From Oreohelix idahoensis (Eukaryota > Mollusca > Gastropoda > Stylommatophora > Oreohelicidae), in contig JAMPIV010005812.1 in NCBI GenBank assembly GCA_024509875.1, forward strand, positions 310,001-374,000: 64,000 nt of DNA, given 5' to 3'. Shown here piece after piece: positions 53,201-60,490 of this stretch. The notes under the pieces are model-generated. The model saw nothing but the letters and a program-made list of their open reading frames with translations, ran no database searches and was not told the origin of the DNA. Position 1 is the first letter of the stretch. Each line of letters opens with the position of its first letter. The position numbers and the translations under genes are program-made.

Positions 53201-55185
53201 AACATGCAAGAGGAAGACAGCGTTTTAAGCTGGAACATAACATCAAGAGATGGACAGGAAAGAGTCTATCAGAGTGCACCATCAAGACAAGTGACAGAAG
53301 ACGCTGGAGATGCACTGAGGAGATGGCAGCTGATGATGATGATGAATGCTTTAGCGTGACAGGCTAATACAAAATGTATTCAGTGTTATGAAATGATCAT
53401 GCCATTTGCTTTTTGCCAGAAGTTAATGAAACCATTCTTTCTTTATTACTTCAGTTTCATTTCAATTACTTAAAAGTTGTTTTTTTTATATATATAGAAA
53501 GGTGTGGTAACTCAGTCGCTGCCAAAATATAATGTTTAAGAAATACTTTTCTAGGACGGAAGTGGTATGACATAATCACTAATTTGTAACTGATGACAAC
53601 AACCAGACAAGTGCCAGTTGATCAAAAGATGCTGGCAATGGATAGGACACACATTAAGGAAACCTGCTGATAGCTTTACAAGGCAGTCCTTGTTTTGGCA
53701 TCCCCAGGGAGAGAGAGGTAGAAGGTAGAAGTAGACTAAAGTACAAATGGAGAAGAGAACTGGAGATAGATATGAAGGGGATGAAGATCACATGGAAAGA
53801 TCTTAAGCTGATGGCACAAGGCAAGAATAAGTTTGTTTGAAGGCCTATGCTCCTTGGGGAGCTGAAGGGCGATGAAGATGATGAAATACTTTTCTAACAA
53901 AATCATCCCTAATACTGTGGGCTGTGTTTTATTCATATCGTCTTCTTTGATCCTTAGCCGCTGACCGTCAAAGTAGTCAGTGGCCATCACGCCTGGTGGC
54001 GTCTTGTAGGGCAACAACAAATTGATTCCACTTTGCTCGGTCGGTGGCCATCCTTCATACAGTGCACCAACTCTGGTTCATTCTTTGCATCTCAGCCTCC
54101 ACAGTCCTCCGCCAAGTTGTTTTTGGTCGGCCTCTCTTTCGTTTTCCTTCAGGGGTCCATAGCATAGCTGTTCTTGTGATGGCATTGGGGTCTCTTCTGA
54201 GGACATGGCCAACCCAGCTCCAGCGTCTGCCAGCTATGATGGTGTGCATGTCCTCTTGCTTGCTCAGAGTAAGCAGATCTTGGTTGGTGATGGTATTCGG
54301 CCAAAAGATTCGGTGAATTTTTCTTAGGCATGTGTGAAAAGAGGACAATTTCGACATTTCCTTCTCTGTAACTCTCCAGCATTCTGCACCATAGAGCACA
54401 GAAAGCACACAACTCTGATATAATCTTAATTTTGTGCTTGTGCTGTACTGAGAGGACTTCCAGATGTTGTTTAGACTAAAAAAGGCTGTTTTTGCTTTGT
54501 TCATTCTGTTGTTGATGTCTTTGCTTGCTCCGCCGTCTGGTGTTACTATGCATCCTAGGTATGTGAAGGTGTCTGTCTGTTCCAGTTGCTGATTCCTTAC
54601 TGATATGGGCTCAGGGTTGCTCACATTGAGCGTCATGACCTCTGACTTCTTTAGATTGATGTTCAAGCCCACCTGATGGCTATATTTATTAAGTCTACCT
54701 GTTTTTTCCTGGATGTGTTGATGTGAATGTGCTAGCAGTGCAATGTCATCTGCATATTCCAGATCTTCCAATGTAGAAAATGTAGTCCATCTTATTCCTC
54801 TTGGACTGCCCTCTGTTGTCTGGCGCATCACCCAGTCTATGACTGTTAAAAATAGAGTGGTTGATAAGGGGCATCCCTGTCGCACTCCTGTCTTCACCTC
54901 AAAGGTTAGGTTGCATTTATTTATGATTCCCTCAAATTGTCACAAAATACTTGGGTAAATAAAATACTGGACACAACAATGAAACTAAATGCATGCCTAG
55001 AATAAGTAGCCACAGTACTCAAAATACTTCAAAAGGTTTATGTAAACTGGCGTAAGACTAGGCTACTTTCTTGACAACTTAAGCAGAGCATTTTTACACA
55101 GAAAGTTTTGGAGGTGCTAAAAGGCATACATTGTGCTCAAAATGGTTATATCTCTTACCTTGTACTCCACATTGCCTTCCTCTTC
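32119..55185 (-). CDS. GTPBP1: GTPBP1/GTPBP2-family translational GTPase (partial, 5' end missing)
   Basis: Ten exons: 55159-55185, 50971-51155, 49868-49979, 47393-47590, 46284-46458, 44209-44425, 42581-42811, 37039-37210, 33982-34143 and 32119-32277. They sum to 1638 bp (545 residues plus stop) with every junction in phase. G1 is [10 protein letters not shown]3 is DLAGH and G4 is NKVD. Family hallmarks include [20 protein letters not shown] and FLNILPP. The family is related to elongation factor 1A and eRF3 and acts in the cytoplasm in translation, ribosome rescue and mRNA surveillance. [15 protein letters not shown] looks more GTPBP1-like than GTPBP2-like; this choice is from memory. About 100 N-terminal residues, usually poorly conserved, are missing. 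Introns are loaded with transposons but every exon is undamaged, so the gene is probably functional. Confidence 0.9.
32552..32998 (+). mobile_element. LINE-I-like 3' fragment (RNase H end)
   Basis: Encodes a degenerate [12 protein letters not shown] (end of RNase H) and a [13 protein letters not shown] zinc-like motif (normally C-C-H-C), then a (GAA)n tail at about 32988-33001. Diverged relative to 57725-60496, so probably another subfamily. Lies in the last intron of the GTPBP1-like gene. Confidence 0.8.
33020..33240 (-). mobile_element. RTE-A 3' fragment
   Basis: Contains actccccaaggagcataggc, cttcctgtcccatgccatca and ctctacctcttgtcctgggg. Confidence 0.85.
33325..33486 (+). mobile_element. 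RTE-A 3' fragment joined to SINE-X
   Basis: RTE-A from caaacgccagcggaacaaga to ggagaagagaactggagaca, then the sequence switches without a gap to SINE-X at 33487. Confidence 0.85.
33487..33568 (+). mobile_element. SINE-X 3' fragment
   Basis: Contains gcgagcttcctataagggta, ccagctgcagtggtgatcca, ccataaggaacg and a gaaatgatgacaatg tail. The direct fusion to RTE-A suggests template switching during reverse transcription, or a deletion. Confidence 0.75.
33652..33885 (-). mobile_element. SINE-X copy
   Basis: Minus-sense, full length apart from the 3' tail. It forms an inverted pair with the fragment at 33487-33568. Confidence 0.85.
33982..34143 (-). CDS. GTPBP1: GTPBP1-like exon
   Basis: 162 bp, phase 0 both ends; acceptor tttcttccag, donor gtaagt. 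Encodes [20 protein letters not shown] to [18 protein letters not shown]. Confidence 0.9.
34144..34602. other. Intronic, nothing recognised
   Basis: Unique-looking AT-rich intron between the exon at 34143 and the mariner element. Confidence 0.5.
34605..35938 (-). mobile_element. Mariner transposon, complete ends
   Basis: 1334 bp bounded by TA on both sides (34603-34604 and 35939-35940). Terminal inverted repeats of at least 43 bp are identical, starting cgaggggcgttcagaaagta. One transposase frame fills the interior. Inserted in a GTPBP1-like intron in the same orientation as the gene. Confidence 0.95.
34715..35739 (-). pseudogene. Mariner transposase, D,D34D, two frameshifts
   Basis: Cut-and-paste transposase. 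The ATG at 35739 fits the family's [14 protein letters not shown] start. The helix-turn-helix region includes [10 protein letters not shown] and CGRPATAT. Catalytic residues: VTGDETW, then LLHDNARPH, then [16 protein letters not shown], with 34 residues between the second and third Asp, which defines mariner. A one-base loss near 35640 and another near 35165 break the frame; both flanking frames otherwise align. About 340 residues would be normal. The ends are perfect, so it could still be moved by a related transposase. Confidence 0.88.
36300..36415 (-). mobile_element. SINE-T3 fragment, head lost
   Basis: Contains ccacagcaaataccgctcta, gggagtgaaat, gccttccctaactcaaaagc and ctatttacagctaggttgat. 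The tRNA-like head is truncated. Confidence 0.7.
37039..37210 (-). CDS. GTPBP1: GTPBP1-like exon
   Basis: 172 bp. Acceptor tttatttcag, donor gtattc. Encodes [36 protein letters not shown] and ends in GEVRK, joining GMVLL of the next exon as in the family. Confidence 0.9.
37340..38010 (-). mobile_element. SINE-X copy split by SINE-T1
   Basis: SINE-X parts at 37340-37544 and 37952-38010 are colinear on either side of the T1 insertion. Confidence 0.85.
37545..37937 (-). mobile_element. SINE-T1: complete, RTE-B-tailed, 14-bp TSD
   Basis: 393 bp bounded by atgcatgagggtgt at 37531-37544 and 37938-37951. On the minus strand it has an upstream part, a tRNA-like segment (ggtagcgaagtggttttata as box A; gcaagttcgggca as a weak box B), a middle, then a 3' tail nearly identical to the last 65 bp of RTE-B (gcgtaatggccacagactgc, gtctttggctaaggac) ending in GAAGAAGAAG. 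Polymerase III transcription and RTE-B mobilisation are inferred. Confidence 0.9.
38119..41426 (+). mobile_element. RTE-B: full-length RTE-like LINE, 11-bp TSD
   Basis: 3308 bp bounded by actgtagcagt at 38108-38118 and 41427-41437. It has about 210 bp of 5' untranslated region, one long frame, a 44-bp 3' untranslated region and a GAAGAAGAAG tail. Inserted in a GTPBP1-like intron, antisense to the gene. Other copies: 8326-9346, 52149-52495 and 53939-54914. Confidence 0.93.
38329..41382 (+). pseudogene. RTE-B endonuclease-reverse transcriptase, three stops
   Basis: One frame of 1018 codons with in-frame stops only at 39820 (TAA), 39874 (TGA) and 41143 (TGA). The last two are single-base transitions from CGA and TGG by comparison with the family. 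Endonuclease: [34 protein letters not shown] and SDHH. The usual Tyr of CYAPT is Asn here, probably a mutation. Reverse transcriptase: [59 protein letters not shown]-terminus: GHVLRRD and [12 protein letters not shown], ending DATRRNGH. No RNase H. Non-functional but recent enough to keep its whole frame. Confidence 0.9.
41451..41805. mobile_element. Tigger1-like (pogo) short DNA transposon
   Basis: 355 bp bounded by TA (41449-41450, 41806-41807). Ends caggtatacct and inverted aggtatacctg. The interior has gagatattgcggtttcagtt, ccagaccactgcaataaaga, catctgagccttcagcgaat and cgcaataaagcgaggtatac. These are the landmarks I remember of the mammalian Tigger1 ends, in the same order. No transposase, so it is an internally deleted, non-autonomous copy. 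Confidence 0.85.
42089..42364 (-). mobile_element. SINE-T2: complete, with tRNA-like head, 17-bp TSD
   Basis: 276 bp bounded by agccttctcggataagg at 42072-42088 and 42365-42381. On the minus strand it opens with a tRNA-like head (ggtagcatagtggttcgtgc, then ctatggttcgatcccc), a T-run, the body (gcggccggcgtggtg, cctaacaccatattcccaat) and a tttacc end. Confidence 0.93.
42398..42482 (+). mobile_element. RTE-A 3' fragment
   Basis: gttctggaatcctcagggta to gaactggagacagatgtgat, in RTE-A order. Confidence 0.8.
42581..42811 (-). CDS. GTPBP1: GTPBP1-like exon
   Basis: 231 bp. Acceptor gatctgtgcag, donor gtttgt. Encodes [28 protein letters not shown] and [11 protein letters not shown], covering the end of the G domain and start of domain 2. 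Confidence 0.85.
42849..43077. mobile_element. Mariner-like MITE
   Basis: Imperfect inverted ends: cgaggtgctaccaaaaagt at left and the complement of tgaggtgctatccaaaagtt at right, TA-rich flanks. A 229-bp deletion derivative; a short transposase-like end may survive on the minus strand. Confidence 0.6.
43078..43555. other. Intronic, nothing recognised
   Basis: No repeat family or coding exon identified here. Confidence 0.45.
43556..43740 (+). mobile_element. Old RTE-C fragment
   Basis: Matches RTE-C 17410-17600 with indels: tctcagaaatgaggtatttg, atggtttggccatgtctgca, gaatgggagaag. Confidence 0.8.
44209..44425 (-). CDS. GTPBP1: GTPBP1-like exon with NKVD motif
   Basis: 217 bp. Acceptor ctgcag, donor gtgagt. 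Encodes [18 protein letters not shown], then VVNKVDMC (G4) and [18 protein letters not shown]. Confidence 0.9.
44565..44700 (-). mobile_element. SINE-T3 fragment
   Basis: Contains ggtactaagtctcagcttta, gccttccctaactcagggta and gttacagctgggtagacaca. No tRNA-like head. Confidence 0.7.
44701..46283. other. Intronic, no gene recognised
   Basis: Includes a T-rich low-complexity stretch at 45640-46040 with repeated tgtacaggttttttt pieces. No other family identified. Confidence 0.5.
46284..46458 (-). CDS. GTPBP1: GTPBP1-like exon with DLAGH motif
   Basis: 175 bp. Acceptor aactttcag, donor gtgagc. Encodes [28 protein letters not shown] (G3) and [15 protein letters not shown]. Confidence 0.92.
46515..46855 (-). 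mobile_element. RTE-A 3' fragment
   Basis: Follows 1800-2135 of the main copy: ctccccacggaacatagacc, catttgctcaagatctttcc, ggattccagaatatggactc, cctgtcataccactccaatc. Confidence 0.85.
47393..47590 (-). CDS. GTPBP1: GTPBP1-like exon with P-loop
   Basis: 198 bp, phase 0 both ends. Acceptor tttgtgttccag, donor gtaagt. Encodes [18 protein letters not shown] (G1, P-loop GNVDVGKST), then [20 protein letters not shown]. Confidence 0.95.
47655..47815 (+). mobile_element. RTE-A-like coding fragment
   Basis: Broken translation resembles the [11 protein letters not shown] and IRIFNSNV segments of RTE-A. Leads into the minisatellite at 47818. Confidence 0.65.
47818..48170. repeat. 28-bp minisatellite grown inside LINE-D
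   Basis: About 12 units of gagacagatactaacatcta plus aacaacat, with a gagtcag variant in the left half. The single-copy source is seen in the LINE-D fragment at 52877-52910. Confidence 0.93.
48165..48480 (+). mobile_element. LINE-D 3' fragment, copy 1 of local duplication
   Basis: Starts aactaactcacaaattcaaa and continues acatggacaatgaacaagca, colinear with 52905-53120 but broken by indels. Part of a duplicated block. Confidence 0.8.
48231..49700. repeat. Tandem segmental duplication in a GTPBP1-like intron
   Basis: 48231-49000 and 49134-49700 share the LINE-D piece, attgcagccgaccttc, taattatctttg, then caatgttggttcaagtaaaa and gctggagagacaaaaagggg. The second block is shorter through deletions. 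Confidence 0.8.
49130..49500 (+). mobile_element. LINE-D 3' fragment, copy 2
   Basis: Encodes degenerate [26 protein letters not shown] and [13 protein letters not shown], a typical RTE-type C-terminus. Confidence 0.82.
49868..49979 (-). CDS. GTPBP1: GTPBP1-like exon
   Basis: 112 bp. Acceptor tatgattacag, donor gtaagt. Encodes [12 protein letters not shown] then [15 protein letters not shown], directly before the P-loop exon as in the family. Confidence 0.9.
49980..50970. other. Intronic, nothing recognised
   Basis: AT-rich intron with an A homopolymer near 50763-50775. A 131-codon minus frame at 50230-50625 has no motif or splice support. Confidence 0.5.
50971..51155 (-). CDS. GTPBP1: GTPBP1-like exon
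   Basis: 185 bp. Acceptor ctgttcacag, donor gttaga. Encodes [20 protein letters not shown] then [20 protein letters not shown]. Confidence 0.92.
51575..51785 (+). mobile_element. SINE-X copy
   Basis: From gttctccgggggtctctggg to atggggagcaaaactaaaa, with the central ctggcaacctcatcatgaaa. Confidence 0.85.
52149..52495 (+). mobile_element. RTE-B 3' fragment, 14-bp TSD
   Basis: 5'-truncated copy bounded by atgcaatatttcac at 52135-52148 and 52496-52509. Encodes [11 protein letters not shown] to [11 protein letters not shown] and ends in a degenerate GAA tail. Confidence 0.93.
52565..52778 (-). mobile_element. SINE-T1, 5'-truncated, 11-bp TSD
   Basis: Bounded by tatgctctagt at 52554-52564 and 52779-52789. 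Contains the RTE-B-like tail (cgtcaaagcagtcagtggcc on the plus strand) and a second copy of the gcc-tat-ggcgtctt hairpin module at 52680-52706. Lacks the tRNA-like part. Confidence 0.9.
52845..53350 (+). mobile_element. LINE-D 3' end, best copy
   Basis: An open stretch from 52882 encodes [63 protein letters not shown] and DRRRWRC, ending in a GATGATGATGAT tail. This is the C-terminal part of an endonuclease-reverse transcriptase LINE of RTE type, distinct from A, B and C. The RT core is missing. Confidence 0.82.
53608..53890 (+). mobile_element. RTE-A 3' fragment with GAT tail
   Basis: From gccagttgatcaaaagatgc to ggggagctgaagggcgatga; the tail is gaagatgatgaa. Shows the native RTE-A tail is (GAT)n-like. 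Confidence 0.87.
53939..54914 (-). mobile_element. RTE-B 3' fragment, unedited comparator
   Basis: 5'-truncated RTE-B on the minus strand, covering the same interval as the hypermutated copy at 8326. Frame at 54055-54897 is open except for small indels near the C-terminus; YADDIALL is intact. The duplication is imperfect (tttattcat against tttatttat). Confidence 0.9.
55159..55185 (-). CDS. GTPBP1: GTPBP1-like 27-bp microexon
   Basis: Nine codons, EEEGNVEYK, with acceptor cttctctacag and donor gtaaga. It joins in phase to LKLVNP of the next exon, as in the family's EGN-EYKLKLV segment. Confidence 0.85.
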
Positions 55186-55286
55186 CTGTAGAGAAGTAAA
55201 AAAGCAAAACATAACTTTTATATAAAGTGAAACACAATATGGCAAGGGGATGAGATAAAGCAAAGTTTACATACCATACTATTTAC

Positions 55287-55318
55287 CATTATTTTGGCTG
55301 CCTGCCAGGTTTCTGTAT
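55287..55318 (-). CDS. Possible upstream GTPBP1-like exon
   Basis: 32 bp following a strong pyrimidine tract and ctgcag on the minus strand, with donor gtaaat. In the frame required by the next exon it reads TETWQAAKIM. The ATG at its end would alternatively start translation at [10 protein letters not shown]. No family match for this variable region, so unproven. Confidence 0.35.
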
Positions 55319-56924
55319 CTGCAGTTAAAAAAAAACAAAAAACAACAGCAAACAAACAAAGGCATTAATTGCCACCAATGCTTAAAAAAAGTGTCATCAT
55401 CGTTCAGGTTACTGTTTTCCACATTTGTATGACCTTTAAAAACAAATTTCTTATCAGCCTCAAGAGACACTCAGTATTCTGCTTCATTTTATTTTTTTAC
55501 CAAGGGAAAAAGAAATTCCATAAATGTGAGGTGTAATATTTTTTTAAATCTCTGCCCTTCAATATCATGGGTGATGTCAGTGTTTAACACAGCAACTGAT
55601 AAGAACTGTGTAAAAAATAGGTGTATATAACTATTAGCTGTTTCGAGTAAAGGGGTGGGATGTGTGTGTGTGTGTGCGTGAACAGATGTAGTAAATATCA
55701 AAAAAATGTTTAAATTAACAAATTAATACAAAGTGCTGTCCTGTGACATCCGTTCATAAGACAATTAAGACACATTTGATCTACATATAGCACATATGAC
55801 TATCCCTGTACCAAATGTAATGTGAAAGATAAATAACAGTTTTTATTTGGGTGATCCTCATTGAAAATGCATTTTTTTTTTTTTGATCAATCCTTACTGC
55901 ACACTCCAGGTATCTTCACAAAATATGGCTCCGTTTTGTGCTATATTCAAGTCAATATCAGGTGCAAGAGCTTAATGAAAAGGGTTGGCTAGAACCACTG
56001 AATAATAGACAACAGCTGCCATGTTGCACAAATGGCTATGAACACGTTGGTTGTGTTGTTTGGACTGATGAAAAAAATAGTCGTAAACATTAACCGTAAC
56101 CCTGTTTAGAACTTTAAATAATAATATCTGAAGAACACTGAGGACATTAGTTAAAACAAGAAACAATAAGGAAATGCAAACTTCATGCTCATGAACTGCA
56201 AATCAATATAAAGCCATCACTAATGTGCGTCTATTCAGACTCATACTTCTCTTACACTCTGGACGTACATAACAACATATAATGAAACCCCTGCTGACCC
56301 GGTAACCACTCCAAGGCTGATGTATCGATGGCCATTTGGCCAACATGGTGGTGTCTACTATTCTGTGATTCAACCAAATGGGTGTACATAATGGCAGTTA
56401 AAATATTTCTACTGTCACTAACTTTATGTGACGACTGCTACATAAAACCTATCAAGGTAGTTATACTGAAGAACTCTGTTCTATAATGAAGTTTAATGAA
56501 GTTATCTCCTATTCAAAATGTCTTCTCCAGTTAATGAACCGGCTGAATCACAGTTTATTGTGCAACTGGCCATGTTGTTATGATCTTGTCACATGTCACA
56601 AACAGGGTCTGTGCAGTGGTTGAGGTTAGTGGTAGTGTAGTATATTAGGAGTGCCATTTAGCGTTAATTTAAAGAGAATACAATAAAGAGAATACAGTCA
56701 GGGGTTTAGCTTTTGGATTTACAGTGATAGACAGAAACATAGCTTCTAATGCTAACCTTAACCCTAACCCTGTTTGCTGTAAGATGGCCATCCGCACAGT
56801 AAACTGTGATTAAACCACTGAGTTAATCTTAGACTATATTCTGTTCTGTAATAGTTGCTGTAATGCCGTTTAAAAAAATATATCGCTGATAAATAAATTC
56901 AATGCATGCATTGTCCTGTGTAGT
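55319..56924. other. No recognisable gene
   Basis: AT-rich. Contains short homopolymers, a gtgtgtgtgtgtg run near 55660 and two ccctaaccctg-like words near 56760. No convincing exon. Confidence 0.5.
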
Positions 56925-57152
56925 TACCAGGAGTTTCTGAAGATCTAAGGAAAGAATTGGACTACTGTTCCCTAGGGCATGTTGTACAAGACGACTAATA
57001 TGAGGTTGTGTATGTCGCTGCCAACCTCATCATGTAAAACAAACTGCTTCAGAAACCTCTGCTGCAAGAGCATGTGAATGCTTGGTACAGGATTCCTGAA
57101 AGGGGACAAGCTGGAGCAGTTGCTCCATAAGAAGCGCAAAATAAAATGATGA
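56925..57152 (+). mobile_element. SINE-X copy
   Basis: From gttaccaggagtttctgaag to an aaaatgatgattg tail; the core tacaagacgactaatatgag is well kept. Confidence 0.85.
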
Positions 57153-57762
57153 TTGCTGTGTCATTCTGTTTTCAATGGTCATTATTTCTTGTAGAGATTT
57201 GAAATTACTGAGCACAAAACATAAATTATCCCTTGATGGCTTCTTTGGGAACTCCGCCAATGCCGGTCCCAAGCCCGGATGAAAAAGGAGGAGGGCGGCC
57301 TGCATGGAGGCCGTAAGGAGGCAGCCCCTCCACCATGCAAAGGCACAACAGGCCAATCACCTGTTTGCTTTAAATCACGATTACTAGCAACACAAGAGAG
57401 AAAACTGGACTGATTCTAAAGGCGACGAACTGGAACGGACTACGGACTACGACTTATGGAACTTGGAACACAAGAAGTATAAATGGGAAGGAAGAGGAGC
57501 TGGTGGAAGAGATGAGGAAAGCAAAACTAGAAATCCTGGCTATAACGGAAACAAAGAAAAAAAGGACAAGGAGTCATGGATCTCGATGGCAACACGCTGC
57601 TCTACAGTGGTGTACCCATGTCTGAAAGAGCTAAAGGGGGCGTGGGTTGCATTGTGGCCCAAAATCAAAAAGATAGTATCAAGGGATGGAACTTTGTCTC
57701 GGAGCGCATTATGGTTGTTAAACTTCTTCTTCTTCTTCTTCTTGCGATCGCATCTTTGATGA

Positions 57763-58966
57763 TTACACCGTCAGACGAGTTCTCATGATGAATTCGACTG
57801 TTGTTTGAAGTTCCTCTTTAACTCCATATAGCTTTGAGTTTAGTGTTGAGTCATTGGGCCAGTATATCTTTCTTAACTGGTCATACAGAGGACAGTCCTG
57901 TAGAACATGCTCAGCAGTTTGTTCGTTTAATCCACATGTGCACAGTGGTGAAGCAGACAATCGTAGCTTGTGCATGTGTTTATTCAGTTTGTTATGCCCT
58001 GTCCTGAGTCGAAAAATAGTTGTCTGTCCCTGCCGGTCGAGAGTGTGATAGTCGTCTTTGGGTTGGTTCTGTTCTCTTCTGATAGTCTGGATAGCTCTCT
58101 TTTTCTCAAAGTATGTGACTTCATTATCTTCTTGTTCACATTCTCCTCCCTTTTTTGCAAGTTTATCTGCCTTTTCATTTCCGGGTACACCACAATGAGA
58201 TGGTACCCACTGAAGTATGGTTCTCTTTTTGGCAGCTACCTTGTTTAGTTCATTTCTCAGATGCGGGAGTTTACCACCCTTGAGAGCTTGCAGGACAGAC
58301 AGTGCATCTGTGAGGATGACTACCTGGTGGCAGTCAGAGTTGGTGTTATAAATCATATTTGCAGCTTGCTCTAGAGCTTGAACCTCAGCTGTATAGTTGG
58401 AACAGAATTTTACCAGTGGGAATGTGCCTAGTCTCATAGTGGTTGTCAGGATATGAGATAAAGATACCGGCACCTCCATTCCTAACAGCATTAGTTGCTG
58501 ATCCATCTGTATAGGCATGTATCCATGATTGATCGGGATAGCTTTCTTGGATCATACTCAATGTAGCAGTTCGTTTTTGCAGATCATTATACTCACATCC
58601 ACTTGTGAGACCACTGACTGTTGTATTAATTTGGAGGGCACTGCTGGCCTGCTCCCATGGTACAGGGTATAGGGTGGGCTTCAGTGGTGTTGTCTTCATG
58701 GATAGGTCTTCTTGATGCTGTCTTATAAGTCTTTTCCCCCGATGCACAAAGCTGCTACGCTTTAGACGTCCCAATGCCAGATCATCTAGTCTTGCCTTCA
58801 TTGGGTGCATTGGCATACTGTTGTACTTTTCCATCTGGATCATGGTTTTTGTGTCTCTTCTATGGGACAATGTCTGTAATCCAGCAACCTTCTGCATCTC
58901 TGTTATTGGTGTAGTTTTCATGGCTCCTGTAATGAGCCTGAGAGCTTGATTTTGCACCTTGTCCAA
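57763..58966 (-). pseudogene. LINE-I RNase H and C-terminal zinc-like motif
   Basis: RNase H would degrade the RNA strand of the cDNA hybrid. Catalytic residues are visible: AYTDGSA (first Asp), NYTAEVQAL (Glu), ILTDALSVLQAL (second Asp) and WVPSHCGVPGNEKADKLA (last Asp). The C-terminus holds CTCGLNEQTAEHVLQDCPLY, the conserved CCHC-like end of these LINEs. A frameshift at about 58390-58420 separates the first Asp (frame 58966 to 58385) from the rest (58518 to 57763). Confidence 0.88.
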
Positions 58967-59052
58967 AGACTGCAGATGTGAGTTAGCAGCTGATGACCAT
59001 GCTGCTGAGCTAAACTCTAAGTGTGGTCTTATTACTCCATTATAAATCTTCT

Positions 59053-60490
59053 TTAGATTTCGTTCATTTGCTCCCCAGTTTGGTACCTGCTAATTTTTCT
59101 GAGTATGCCTAGTCGTCTTCGGGCCTTTCCTTCTGCATTTTCAATATGCTTATTCCATGTAAGCCTTTGGTCAAATGTCACCCCAAGATAGGTGGGGTAG
59201 CTTTCTTCCTTGATCACGGTTGTCCCTAGGTGTATGTTAGCTGATTTGTCCTTGGGGGCGAGGGAGAACAGTGTTGTGGAGGTTTTGTCTGTGTTTATTG
59301 TGATAAGCCATTTCTCTGCCCATGACACTAGCATGTCTGCTGCCCGCTGCATTCTATAATTTGCTGTGGTGACATTTTCATCAGCGCACCAGAGTACTAG
59401 GTCATCTGCATATAAGGCAGCTTTAACTCCTGCAGGAGATCTTTCACCAGGTCATTGATGTAAACAAGGAAGAGTGTTGGGGAAATTACTCCTCCTTGAG
59501 GTACCCCCTGATGGAGCAACACTTTTCTGCTCTGCAGACCGTCAAGAGTGACTCTAGTTCTCCTGTTATGCAAGTATGACTGGATCCATTTCATCATGTT
59601 GCCTTGGATTCCACTTCTCCTAAGTTTTGCAATGAGGCCATCTTTCCACACCTTGTCAAAGGCCTGCTTGAAGTCGACCCAGATCGTTAGGACCTTTTTC
59701 TTCTCCTGGAAGGCATCTTCTATTGCTTGAGACAAGTAAGTAACTTGGTCTTCTATACTGTAGCATTCTCTAAATCCAGCTTGTTCCGGCACCAGGATCT
59801 GCTCAGACTCTAAATACCATTTCAATCTGTGGTTGACTATTCGCTCCATAGTCTTCCCAACACAGCTTGTGAGACTGATTGGCCGGTAACTTGCAGCCTC
59901 GGTCTTACATTTCCCTTTCTTTAGTATGGGTATTGTGATGGCTTCTCTCCATACTTGGGGTACCGTTCCTTTCAACCAGCTGTGGTTGAATATCTCAAGC
60001 AGTTTTGTCTTTGCTGCTGAGCTCAGATTTACTAGCATTTCGTTGCTGATTTTGTCTGGGCCGGGTGACTTTTGAAACTTAAGCTTGGAAATAGCCTTCT
60101 GTAGTTCTCCTAGTGTGATGGGTTCCCTCATTGGGGCAGGAGTATCTGTCTGTCCCATGGTTGCCAGTATTTCTTTTCTTATCTCTCTCTGATGGTCTAT
60201 GTTAATGGGTAAGTTGCTTTCTGAACTGTATCTTCTAGCAAACAAGTCTGCAGCTTGTTTTCCTCTGAAAAGTTTGCCACCTTCATCCAATGTGATAGTC
60301 TGCCTTGGTGAGGAATGCTCTTCATTTAGAGACTTGACTAATCTCCAAAGTTTCCTGCCGTCTTTCTCAAGGTTCAGCGATGCCGTTTTAGTTCTCCAGC
60401 TTTTCCGCTTTTCTTCTAGCTTTGTTCTCTGAAACTCTGCTACAGCCTTTTTCCATTTGTTGTGAGTTTCAAGTGAAGGCTGAGACTCTG
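59053..60490 (-). pseudogene. LINE-I reverse transcriptase, frameshifted
   Basis: Motifs in order: FQKSPGPDKISNEML, TIPILKKGKCKTEAASYRPI, EQAGFRECYSIEDQ, WVDFKQAFDKVW, QGVPQGGVISPTLF. The catalytic YADD lies just past a frameshift near 59435, where the open frame runs out as PYMQMT; the correct frame reads LYADDLVLWC. The downstream piece (59053-59352) carries INTDKT and YLGVTFDQRLTW. Non-functional. Confidence 0.88.
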
